DNA of 64,000 bases. Origin: Ralstonia insidiosa. GTDB taxonomy: Bacteria > Pseudomonadota > Gammaproteobacteria > Burkholderiales > Burkholderiaceae. The notes beneath the pieces are model-generated. The model saw nothing but the letters and a program-made list of their open reading frames with translations, was not told the origin of the DNA and searched no databases. The first letter of the stretch is position 1. Every line of letters starts with the position of its first letter. Both the position numbers and the translations under genes were made by a program. Of this stretch, positions 9,790 to 17,729 are shown one piece after another. Where the stretch lies: positions 3,100,001 to 3,164,000 of the forward strand of contig NZ_VZPV01000001.1 of assembly GCF_008801405.1 (NCBI RefSeq), written 5' to 3'.

Positions 9790-11346
9790 TCAAGCGTGGG
9801 CGGCTTCGAAATCGTAGCGACCGGTGCCGAGGCTGCCGGGGCCCTGCCGCGCGAACTTGATCATCAGGTACATCTCGACAATCAGCAGCAGCGTGTAGAA
9901 GCCGATAAAGCCTGCCAGCGAGCCGTACAGGCTGGCCTCGCTCAGCGTCGACACACTCAGGTGCGTGGGCAGCACGCCGTAGATCGTCCACGGCTGGCGG
10001 CCGTACTCGGCCACCACCCAACCAAGCTCAGCAGCGAGCCACGGCGCGGGCAGCATCCACAGTGCCCAGCGCAGCAGCCACGCCGGCGCCTTGCGCTGCG
10101 GCCGCAGCGTGCTCCAGAACGACAAGCCGAACAGCGCCAGCATCAGGAAGCCCAATCCGACCATGGCGCGGAAGCCCCAGAACATCGGCCACACACGCGG
10201 CACGGTGTCGTCGACGGCCTTGTCGATGATCTCGGGCGTGGCTTGCCGCACATCGGTCACGTACTTCTTGAGCAGCAGGCCAAAACCCAGGTCTTGCTGA
10301 TGGATCTGCAGCGTTTGGTGGGCAGCGGCATCGTCCGGGTTCTTGCGCAGCGTTTCCAGTGCGGCCACCGCTTCGATGCCGCTCACGATGCGGCCACGGT
10401 TGCGCACCTTGATCTCGTGAATGCCCGGAATCTGCTTCGACACGGAGCGCGTACCAATCAGGCCCATCACATAGGGAATCTCGACCGCCCAGTCGTTCTT
10501 CTGCTCGCGCTGGTTGATCGACGCGATCATGTTGAAGCTGGCTGGCGCGGGTTCGGTCTCCCACATGGCCTCGATGGCGGCCATCTTGGTTTCCTGCGCT
10601 TCGCCCACCGTGTAGCCAGACTCATCGCCCAGCACGATCACAGAGAGCACGCTGGCCAGCCCAAACGCTGCCGCCACACGGAAGCTGCGTCGCGCAAACT
10701 CGACATCGCGCCCGCGCAGCAAGTACCAGCTCGAGATCGACAACACGAACATCGCGCCTGTCACGTAACCGGCCGACACCGTGTGCACAAACTTGGCCTG
10801 CGCCACGGGGTTGAAGACGACGGCCCAGAAGTCCGACATCTCCATGCGCATGGTCTGCCAGTTGAAGTCGGCACCCACCGGGTTCTGCATCCAGCCGTTG
10901 GCGATCAGGATCCACAGCGCGGAGAGATTAGTGCCGATCGCCATAAGCGTCGTCACCAGCAAGTGCTGCGTCTTGGTGAGGCGATCCCACCCGAAGAAAA
11001 ACAGGCCGATGAAGGTGGATTCCAGGAAGAACGCCATCAGCCCTTCAATGGCCAGCGGCGCCCCGAAGATGTCGCCCACGTAGTGCGAGTAGTACGCCCA
11101 GTTGGTGCCGAACTGGAATTCGAGCGTTATACCGGTGGTCACCCCCAGGGCGAAGTTGATGCCGAACAACTTGCCCCAGAAGCGCGTCATGTCTTTCCAG
11201 ATGACCTTGTTGGTCATCACGTAGACGCTTTCCATGATGACCAGCAGCCAGACCATGCCCAGCGTGAGCGGCACGAACAGGAAGTGGTACAGCGCCGTCG
11301 CCGCAAACTGCAGCCTGGATAGATCGACCAAGTGCTCGGATATCAC
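9790..11346 (-). CDS. cydA: Cytochrome bd ubiquinol oxidase subunit I
   Basis: Carries the haems and quinol site of the bd oxidase. The 518-residue length matches the long-Q-loop type found in E. coli. Visible features are LSRLQFAATALYHFLFVPLT with the haem-ligand His near residue 21, KLFGINFALGVTTGI, EFQFGTNWAYYSHYVGDIFG, FLESTFIGLFFFGWDRL and FVHTVSAGYVTGAMFVLS. A longer open frame to 11580 reads through cydP in another frame; I choose the GTG at 11346, which has a GGGAGGG site and overlaps the cydP stop (GTGA). Confidence 0.95.
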   Translation of the reverse strand: MISEHLVDLSRLQFAATALYHFLFVPLTLGMVWLLVIMESVYVMTNKVIWKDMTRFWGKLFGINFALGVTTGITLEFQFGTNWAYYSHYVGDIFGAPLAIEGLMAFFLESTFIGLFFFGWDRLTKTQHLLVTTLMAIGTNLSALWILIANGWMQNPVGADFNWQTMRMEMSDFWAVVFNPVAQAKFVHTVSAGYVTGAMFVLSISSWYLLRGRDVEFARRSFRVAAAFGLASVLSVIVLGDESGYTVGEAQETKMAAIEAMWETEPAPASFNMIASINQREQKNDWAVEIPYVMGLIGTRSVSKQIPGIHEIKVRNRGRIVSGIEAVAALETLRKNPDDAAAHQTLQIHQQDLGFGLLLKKYVTDVRQATPEIIDKAVDDTVPRVWPMFWGFRAMVGLGFLMLALFGLSFWSTLRPQRKAPAWLLRWALWMLPAPWLAAELGWVVAEYGRQPWTIYGVLPTHLSVSTLSEASLYGSLAGFIGFYTLLLIVEMYLMIKFARQGPGSLGTGRYDFEAAHA

Positions 11347-11519
11347 GGATGCCCTCCCTGCGCGGGTGTTGTCACGCCAAACCGGTCGGCGGCCCGCTCG
11401 GCATCGACCGGCACCTGGTGATCGCGCACGAAGGCCCACCACAACGCACCCAGCACCACCACCTTGATGGTGACGACGACGAGCAGATGGCGGACGAGTC
11501 GGCGATCGTTGGAGCTCAC
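11343..11519 (-). CDS. cydP: Cytochrome oxidase putative small subunit CydP
   Basis: A 58-residue protein read from a GTG at 11519: basic N-terminus (SSNDRRLVRHLL), one hydrophobic helix (VVVTIKVVVLGALWWAF, residues about 14-30), then VRDHQVPVDAERAADRFG. This pattern and the position immediately before cydA match CydP, a small protein associated with bd oxidases. It is too short to appear in most gene calls. The stop overlaps the cydA GTG by four bases. The start codon is uncertain because no good ribosome site is visible. Confidence 0.8.
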   Translation of the reverse strand: MSSNDRRLVRHLLVVVTIKVVVLGALWWAFVRDHQVPVDAERAADRFGVTTPAQGGHP

Positions 11520-11599
11520 AGGGGCGGTGGATCCAGGGGGCTGGCCAGCGCCATCGGCGGGGGCTTCCTGCCGGTGGCACAGAAAGTCACATGAGGGGC

Positions 11600-11628
11600 A
11601 GTCTAGTCATCACTTGCAAGACTGGCAA
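11600..11628 (-). promoter_or_regulatory. Candidate sigma-70 promoter of the cyd operon
   Basis: On the minus strand TTGCCA (11623-11628) and TAGACT (11600-11605) are separated by 17 bases and point into cydP, about 75 bases upstream of its start. No clear FNR/Anr-type TTGAT-N4-ATCAA box was found in the gap, so oxygen control is not demonstrated. Confidence 0.4.
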
Positions 11629-11771
11629 ACGATTCCTCGGAGAATTTGGCTGCATTTGCCACGCGCACGCCCGTCGCTATGTCGTTACCTCTGTGTTTCT
11701 TGCAGGAAACCGCGCGCTGCACAGCACTCCGCCCCTCCTCGTCATTCGCGGGTACTGGCCCTAGCCGTTGC

Positions 11772-14489
11772 CTAACCGCAGAGCCGTTGCAGCGCTGCCA
11801 GATCACCACGGGTAGCCAGTTGGCGGACTTGCATGGCAAATGCCTCGCATTGCGGATACTCAGTGTGCAGGGCATCGGCCCAGTCGATCAGATCGGAGAT
11901 GGCGCCCAAGTCGATCAATGCCAGCGCCACCGCGCGCGCCTGCGGCGGCGGGCCAACCAATGGTGCCGCCTCGGAAGCATCCGCCACGGGCGGGAGCCGG
12001 TGCAGCCCCAGCAAGCGCATCAGGGCCTCTTGCAGTTCGGCCAGATTGATCGGCTTGAGCAGGGAGGCATCAAACGCAGGCGTTGCAGGGCCGTCGTTGG
12101 CCGATGCGGTTAGCGGAATCGCCGACAGGACCACCACAGGAACCCCGGGCAGGTGTTGCCGAGCAGCCACCAGCACTGCAAAGCCATCGGCCCCGGGCAT
12201 CAGGTAGTCGGTCAGTACGAGATCGGGGCGCGCATCGCCCGCCTGCGCCATTCGCTCGATGATCGAGACACCGTCGGAGGCAGTCTCGACGGCAAAGCCC
12301 AGACTCGATAGTTCGTCGGCAAGCAAGCGGCGGATGTCGGCCGTGTCTTCCGCAATCCAGATGGTCAAGCCGCTGCCGTCGATGCTGGGCGTGACCGCAC
12401 CGATGTCGGCAACGTGGTGGCGCGAGACGGCATCTTCGGCGGCGACCGTTGCCGTCACATCCAGGCGCATCGACGTGCCGGCACCCAGCGCGCTGTCGAT
12501 CTTCAGCGTACCGCCCATGCGTTCGATCCACTGCCGGACGATGGCCAGCCCAAGCCCCGTGCCAGGCTGGGTGCGCGCCGTGTCCAGCCGCTGGAAGGGC
12601 TCGAAAATGCGCTGCTGATCTTCAGGGGCGATACCGGGCCCGGTGTCCTTCACGATCAAGGTCAGCCGCACGGCTTGCCCGATCTGCACCTCGCCCTCGC
12701 AATCGATCAGGAGTTCGATGCTGCCGCTCGTGGTGTACTTGGTTGCGTTGTCCAGCAGATTGCCGAGCACGCGCCGCAAGCCCTTGGCATCCAGCTCAAG
12801 TACGGGCGGCAACGGCCGTGCGATGTGGAAAGTGAACTGGTTGCCGCGACGCCGGGCCAGCTCAGCACCTTCCTGCACAACAGCATCGAGCAGCGCATGC
12901 ACGTAGACCGGCGTGCTGTGCAATGCGTCCGGCTCGCCGCCACGCGCATAGTCGATCAGATCGTTCACCATGGCGAGCATGTGCCGCGCACTGCGACCGA
13001 TGATCCGACCCCGCTCAGCGTTCTCCTGACCCGCGGTCTGCACCAGCTCAGCAAAGCCGATGATGGACGTCAACGGCGTCCGCAGATCATGGCTGATGCG
13101 CGCGAGAAAATCGGTCTTGGCGCGGTTCGCCTCATCAGCGTCAATGAGGGCCGTGCGCAACTCCTGCGTGCGCTCGACAACAGCGTATTCGAGCTTGAGC
13201 TGATCCTGGCTCTTGGCATCCAGCAGCGCCTGCTGGATCGCGGCGTGCGCAGCAGACGTCTCGCGCGAGCGCTGAATCACGAGCGCGCCCATCATCAGCA
13301 GCGTCGCCAACTCCACCAACCAGGACAACCCCAGACCAGCATGCCAGCCACGGTTCAGGATGCCGTGGAACTCCAGCAGCCCCACCAGTTGCACGGCCCA
13401 CACAACGCCAAACGTCAACATGAACAACCGGGCGTTGGGCAAGCCTCGCCGCCAGGCGTCCACCATCGAGATCGCCCACAGCACGTTGAACACGGCGACC
13501 ACGATGTTGGAATAGACAGCGCCGGCGCGGTAATCCCCCAGCAGGGTCCACAAGCACCCGGCCACCAGGAACACTCCCACCGTGCGATAGACCCACTTCC
13601 AGACGGCGATCCGCCCCAGACCAACAAAGGTCATCGTAGCTGCGGCGTAGAACACCGTGGTGAGCACACCCAACGTGGAGGGCGCGCGCAGGACCCACTC
13701 CCCGCCGGCCTGCAATACATAGCGATACAGGTACCCCTGAATCGCCATGCTGTAGAGAACGGCAAGGCAGATCCACCCGAACAACAGCAGGAAGCCGCGA
13801 TCCCGCCCGGACCATCCCTGGATGAGCGCGTACAACGCCAGCATGAATGCAGGGCCCAGCAGGAAGGCCTGCAGCATCAGGTCATACCCTTCCCGCTGAC
13901 GGAACGCAGCGGGCTCCCAAAGCTGCGGATCAATATTCACTGCAGAGCGGCTGTGGACCCGCAGGGCAAACATCATCTGCTCGCCTGGGGCCAGCGTGAC
14001 CGGGAACACCGGAATCATCGCCGGAATGGGCCGGGCGTCCAGCGGCAGACGATTGCCGCTCGGAATGGTGTCGAGCGCGGTGTGCCCATCGGACGCCAGC
14101 CGATAGTAGTCGACCGACTCCAGGCGCGCAGGGTCCACCGCCAGCCAACGCGTCACCGGCTGAGCGCTGTTGTTGCGCAGCGTTCCTCTGAGCCAGAAGC
14201 GAGAAGCGGTGTAGCCCGGGTTCAAACTCTCCCCGGAGATGGCCCTCCATTGGGTGCTGGTCATGGCAGCCGCAAGCTCAAGCTGCCCAGTCTTGTCTTC
14301 CAGCATGGAGAGATCCGGCAAGAGCGTCAGAGGCTTCGCATCGGCACCCCCGCCCTGCCCCACGTCCACCGCCCCGGCCCATGTTGGCCGGCCGCTCAAC
14401 CCGACAAGCAACCCCAGCAGGAGCGCGACACAGAACGCCCAGTGCACACGCCGGCGCGTTGATGCAACGGCAGATGCGCAAGCACTCAC
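11772..14489 (-). CDS. Membrane hybrid histidine kinase with 7TMR-DISM sensor
   Basis: A 905-residue signalling protein. Order: signal peptide (RRVHWAFCVALLLGLLVGL), periplasmic 7TMR-DISMED2-like domain (about 45-185), seven-helix 7TMR-DISM region (about 205-405), a short coiled coil, HisKA with phospho-acceptor His467 in ARISHDLRTPLTS, an HATPase_c domain (NLLDNATKYT, DTGPGIAP, TGLGLAIV), and a C-terminal receiver with phospho-acceptor Asp761 in LVLTDYLMPG. The start is a GTG at 14489 overlapping the stop of the response-regulator gene (GTGA); a longer in-frame reading would run into that gene. The carbohydrate-like DISMED2 fold suggests a small extracellular ligand, but none is identified. 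Confidence 0.9.
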   Translation of the reverse strand: MSACASAVASTRRRVHWAFCVALLLGLLVGLSGRPTWAGAVDVGQGGGADAKPLTLLPDLSMLEDKTGQLELAAAMTSTQWRAISGESLNPGYTASRFWLRGTLRNNSAQPVTRWLAVDPARLESVDYYRLASDGHTALDTIPSGNRLPLDARPIPAMIPVFPVTLAPGEQMMFALRVHSRSAVNIDPQLWEPAAFRQREGYDLMLQAFLLGPAFMLALYALIQGWSGRDRGFLLLFGWICLAVLYSMAIQGYLYRYVLQAGGEWVLRAPSTLGVLTTVFYAAATMTFVGLGRIAVWKWVYRTVGVFLVAGCLWTLLGDYRAGAVYSNIVVAVFNVLWAISMVDAWRRGLPNARLFMLTFGVVWAVQLVGLLEFHGILNRGWHAGLGLSWLVELATLLMMGALVIQRSRETSAAHAAIQQALLDAKSQDQLKLEYAVVERTQELRTALIDADEANRAKTDFLARISHDLRTPLTSIIGFAELVQTAGQENAERGRIIGRSARHMLAMVNDLIDYARGGEPDALHSTPVYVHALLDAVVQEGAELARRRGNQFTFHIARPLPPVLELDAKGLRRVLGNLLDNATKYTTSGSIELLIDCEGEVQIGQAVRLTLIVKDTGPGIAPEDQQRIFEPFQRLDTARTQPGTGLGLAIVRQWIERMGGTLKIDSALGAGTSMRLDVTATVAAEDAVSRHHVADIGAVTPSIDGSGLTIWIAEDTADIRRLLADELSSLGFAVETASDGVSIIERMAQAGDARPDLVLTDYLMPGADGFAVLVAARQHLPGVPVVVLSAIPLTASANDGPATPAFDASLLKPINLAELQEALMRLLGLHRLPPVADASEAAPLVGPPPQARAVALALIDLGAISDLIDWADALHTEYPQCEAFAMQVRQLATRGDLAALQRLCG

Positions 14490-15283
14490 GCGTGGCCCCC
14501 GGCATCTTGCCGGAACTGGCTGGGTGACAGGCCAAAGCGATCGCGAAACGCAGTGGAGAAATTGGCAGCGCTGTTGTAGCCAAGCTCCCGAGAAATCATC
14601 TGCACGTCGAGTGCCGTCTCGGACAGCATGCGCCGCGCCTCTTTCATGCGCGCCTCGCGCAGAAAATCGAACACGGTCACGCCAACACATTGCTTGAAAG
14701 CCGCATTCAGCCGGCGCGCGTTGGTGCCCACTGCAGCGGCAAGCTCCACCAGGCTGGGCGTCTGCGCGAGTTGCTCAAGCAACAGCTTGCGTGTTGCCCG
14801 ATACAGAATGACATCCAGCGTGCTGGAGGCCGCATTCACACCGTCTTCCACAGGCGCATTGCCTGGCGCGGCCAGCGGCTTGAGATGAATGCACAGGCGC
14901 AGGCGGACCTCTTCAAAATCGAAGGGCTTGGTCACGTAGTCCACCGCACCAGCGGCGAGCCCGGCCACACGCTCCTGCGGCAACGCCGCGGAGGTCAGGA
15001 AGATCAGTGGGATGCTACGCGTAGCCGGGTTGGCCTTGAGCAGCCTGCAGGCGGTGATGCCGTCACACACCGGCATGCGGATATCCATCAGGATCAGGTC
15101 CGGCACCACGCTCTGGGCCTTCTGCACACCGTCTTGCCCATCCCGCGCGATATAGACGCGGCAACCCCGCCGCTGCAGGAAATCCACCAGCAGCATGCGG
15201 GTCTCGTCGACATCGTCAACGACCAGGATGCGCTGCCCGCGCAATGGATCGGAAGAGAGAGAGACAGTCGTGCCTTCAGTCAT
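14486..15283 (-). CDS. Response regulator with REC and AraC-type DNA-binding domains
   Basis: A 265-residue regulator: receiver domain at about 18-132 (acidic pair VVDDVDETR, phospho-acceptor Asp67 in LILMDIRMP, YVTKPFDFEEV) and an AraC/XylS helix-turn-helix pair at about 170-262 ending GLSPSQFRQ. It overlaps the hybrid kinase gene downstream by four bases, so the two are almost certainly partners; phosphate could pass from His467 through Asp761 or directly to Asp67. REC-AraC fusions are less common than REC-OmpR. Targets are unknown; the divergent lipoprotein gene is a candidate only by position. Confidence 0.9.
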   Translation of the reverse strand: MTEGTTVSLSSDPLRGQRILVVDDVDETRMLLVDFLQRRGCRVYIARDGQDGVQKAQSVVPDLILMDIRMPVCDGITACRLLKANPATRSIPLIFLTSAALPQERVAGLAAGAVDYVTKPFDFEEVRLRLCIHLKPLAAPGNAPVEDGVNAASSTLDVILYRATRKLLLEQLAQTPSLVELAAAVGTNARRLNAAFKQCVGVTVFDFLREARMKEARRMLSETALDVQMISRELGYNSAANFSTAFRDRFGLSPSQFRQDAGGHA

Positions 15284-15340
15284 GGCCGCGATTAAAGCAC
15301 GCTCCGGCCTGGAGTTGGTGGCGCACGCCTAACGCGCGCG

Positions 15341-15481
15341 CCCTAAAGTTTTCACAGGCGTTGCCGCCCCGGCCAGATTTTTCCCGCAAGCAAAGGGATC
15401 GCGCCGCTGCGCAAAACATGCGGCCACCACGTCTGCACGCGCTCACGATAAGTTCGGCGCATGCACCGCGTGAGCAACGTG
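15341..15481 (+). repeat. Upstream block, copy A (sigma-28-like core plus conserved leader)
   Basis: About 141 bases upstream of the first NHL lipoprotein gene resemble 19971-20109 base for base in several segments: CCCTAAAGTTT, TTGCCGCCC, TTCCCG followed by AGCAAA, GCGCAAAAC, GATAAGTT and GCAAC. Spacing between the segments is nearly the same in both copies, as is the distance to the following start codon (196 against 183 bases from the TAAAG box). Confidence 0.6.
15344..15370 (+). promoter_or_regulatory. Candidate sigma-28 (FliA-type) promoter, copy A
   Basis: TAAAGTTT (15344-15351) is a perfect FliA -35 box, followed by exactly 11 bases and GCCGCCCC, which matches only GCCG of the GCCGATAA -10 consensus. 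It points toward the lipoprotein gene, leaving a leader of about 160 bases. Confidence 0.35.
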
Positions 15482-15539
15482 CGCCATAGCGCAGACACGC
15501 GCTCGCGACTCTTCATCTCCGACCTTTTCCCAAGTGTTC

Positions 15540-17621
15540 ATGCTTCGATACCACACCGCGCTCGGCGGCGCGCTGATCTGCGTCTCCACGGTTTTGCTCT
15601 CTGCCTGCGGGGGCGATTCTTCCTCGCCGGACTCGACAACGGCAACATCACCCACGACACCCCTGGCGGTCGCCAACCCGGCGGGGCTCGATACCTACGG
15701 CGGCGGTGGCCCGCTGACCTTCACCGCCACCAGCGCGGCAACGTGGTCTCTGACCGGCCCGGGCTCGCTGAGCGCAACGCAAGGCGCAAGCGTCACCTAT
15801 ACGCCGCCGGCGACCGTGCAGGCCGATGCGCAGGTCACCATTACTGCGGTGTCGAATGGCACGACCGTCGCGAAGACCATCACGCTGCACGCGCCGGTCT
15901 TGCGTCCGGTGGCGAGCCAAGTCACTTGGTATGCGGGCGATGCGCCGATCGCGCTGTCGATTTCGCCGCAGTTCACGACCGGCACGCCAACCTGGTCATC
16001 CACCGTTGGCGGCACGTTCAGCGCGGCACAGGGCAACAGCGTCACGTTCACGCCTGCCGCCGTCACCAGTGACACGCAGGCTGTCGTGTCTGTGGCTGCG
16101 AGCAATCACACCGAATCCGTCAGCATCACGCTCAAGCCCGCCAGCGAAAAAACGCTGACGCTGAACACCCCATCGGTCCAGGCCGGCAATGGTTCGGTCA
16201 CCCTGACCGTGCCGTCGACCATCAGTCACGGCACGCTCAAGTGGACGGCATCGATCGGCACGATCACGGTCAATGCCGATGGCAGCGCTACCTACACGCC
16301 ACCGGCCACGCTGTCCGGCGCAACTGTCGTCACCATCAGCGCCACGGATGGCAGCAGCGCGCCGTTTACCGCCACGATCTCGGTCACACCCAGCGCCGCG
16401 CTGGCGGTCTCGCCCACCGTCACCAGTGCCTCGGCTGCTGGCGCTCCGGTGTCCCTGACGGCAAGCATCGTCAATCCCAATGCGAGCGTGTCTGCCTCCA
16501 TGGTGCGATGGGCCATTGCCAGCGGTCACGGCAGCCTGAGCGCTACCAGCGGCGCGACTGTGAGCTACATCCCCGACGCGACTGACACGACCGTCAACGA
16601 TACGGCCGTGGTGACCGCCACGCTCGGCGCGATGCAAAAGACCGTCAACATCACGCTCAATTTCCAATCCTCGGCACGATTCAACACGCCGTATGCGATT
16701 GCCGTGGATGGCAGCGGCAACCTCTTCGTGGGCGACTCGGGCAACAACACGATCCGCAAGATCACAGTGCCCGGCGTGGTATCAACGTTTGCCGGCTCCG
16801 GTGCCGGTACCGAGGCGGATGGCACGGGCACGGCAGCCAGCTTCCTCATCCCGGTCGGCACCGCATTCGACAGCAGCGGCAACCTGTTCGTGGCGGATAG
16901 CGTCGGCCACGCCATCCGTAAGGTCACGCCCGCCGGAGTGGTGACCACCCTGGCAGGCACCAGCAGCACCTTCGGCTCGCCCGTTGGAATTGCCGTCGAT
17001 GCGGCGGGCAATATTTACGTGGCGGATTACGTTACCAACCTGCTCAGCAAGATCACGCCCGCCGGGGTGATCACCACCCTGGCCGGCTCCGGCACCGCTG
17101 GCAGCCAGGATGGCACGGGCACGGCTGCCAGCTTCAATGCCCCATCAGGCGTGGCGGTGGATAGCAACGGCACGTTGTACGTTGCAGAGCAAAAAGGCTG
17201 CAACATCCGCAAGGTCACGCCTGCGGGTGTCGTAACCACGCTGGCCGGCACCGGGGTTTGCACCCACACCGACGGCACCGGAACCGCTGCCGCCTTCAAC
17301 ATGCCGGGTTCGCTCGTCGTCGATGGAAACGGCAACGTCTACGTGACGGAATACAAGGGCAACACCGTCCGCAAGATCACGCCGGCTGGTGTGGTGACCA
17401 CGCTGGCCGGCTCCGGTGCGACCGGCAGTGCAGATGGCCTCGGCACGAGCGCACAGTTCAACTATCCGATGGGCATCGCCATCGACAGCAACGGCGTCCT
17501 GTACGTGACGGAGACGGATAACAACCTGATCCGCATGGTCAGCCCGACCGGCAACGTATCGACCGTTGCGGGCGCGGCGAAGGCCAGCGGCACCGCTGAC
17601 GGGATTGCCCTGCCTCGATGA
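15540..17621 (+). CDS. Lipoprotein with Ig-like repeats and six-bladed NHL propeller, paralogue 1
   Basis: A 693-residue surface or periplasmic lipoprotein. The signal peptide ends in a lipobox (LLSAC, Cys at about 22) followed by a Ser/Thr-rich linker. Residues 40-370 hold repeated Ig-like/BIG-type sandwiches (each with a variant of GSLSATQGASVTYTPP). Residues 380-690 hold six NHL-type repeats of the form P-x-GIAVDSxGNLYVAD, IRKITPAGVVTTLAGSG, enough for one six-bladed beta-propeller. I choose ATG 15540 over the GTG at 15534 because it aligns with the start of the downstream paralogue. Binding of protein or polysaccharide is a reasonable guess; no catalytic site is seen. Confidence 0.85.
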   Translation: MLRYHTALGGALICVSTVLLSACGGDSSSPDSTTATSPTTPLAVANPAGLDTYGGGGPLTFTATSAATWSLTGPGSLSATQGASVTYTPPATVQADAQVTITAVSNGTTVAKTITLHAPVLRPVASQVTWYAGDAPIALSISPQFTTGTPTWSSTVGGTFSAAQGNSVTFTPAAVTSDTQAVVSVAASNHTESVSITLKPASEKTLTLNTPSVQAGNGSVTLTVPSTISHGTLKWTASIGTITVNADGSATYTPPATLSGATVVTISATDGSSAPFTATISVTPSAALAVSPTVTSASAAGAPVSLTASIVNPNASVSASMVRWAIASGHGSLSATSGATVSYIPDATDTTVNDTAVVTATLGAMQKTVNITLNFQSSARFNTPYAIAVDGSGNLFVGDSGNNTIRKITVPGVVSTFAGSGAGTEADGTGTAASFLIPVGTAFDSSGNLFVADSVGHAIRKVTPAGVVTTLAGTSSTFGSPVGIAVDAAGNIYVADYVTNLLSKITPAGVITTLAGSGTAGSQDGTGTAASFNAPSGVAVDSNGTLYVAEQKGCNIRKVTPAGVVTTLAGTGVCTHTDGTGTAAAFNMPGSLVVDGNGNVYVTEYKGNTVRKITPAGVVTTLAGSGATGSADGLGTSAQFNYPMGIAIDSNGVLYVTETDNNLIRMVSPTGNVSTVAGAAKASGTADGIALPR

Positions 17622-17729
17622 CAAGACGTCGGGCCGCCATGTGTGTGCATGCGTGGCTCGCATCGGGGGACAGCGGCGCGGCGCCCTTCCCCCGGCATCA
17701 CCTTTTGAGAAGCCGATCTCCCATTTGCC

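Noticed and set aside
9778..11322. 514-residue plus-strand frame across cydA
   Set aside because: Antisense shadow of cydA; His/Gln/Arg-rich composition is typical of a shadow frame.
11520..11771. Possible FNR/Anr site before the cyd operon
   Set aside because: No TTGAT-N4-ATCAA-like dyad was found; only a generic promoter is supported.
12414..14462. 682-residue plus-strand frame across the hybrid kinase
   Set aside because: Antisense to the kinase, which has recognisable HisKA, HATPase and REC motifs.
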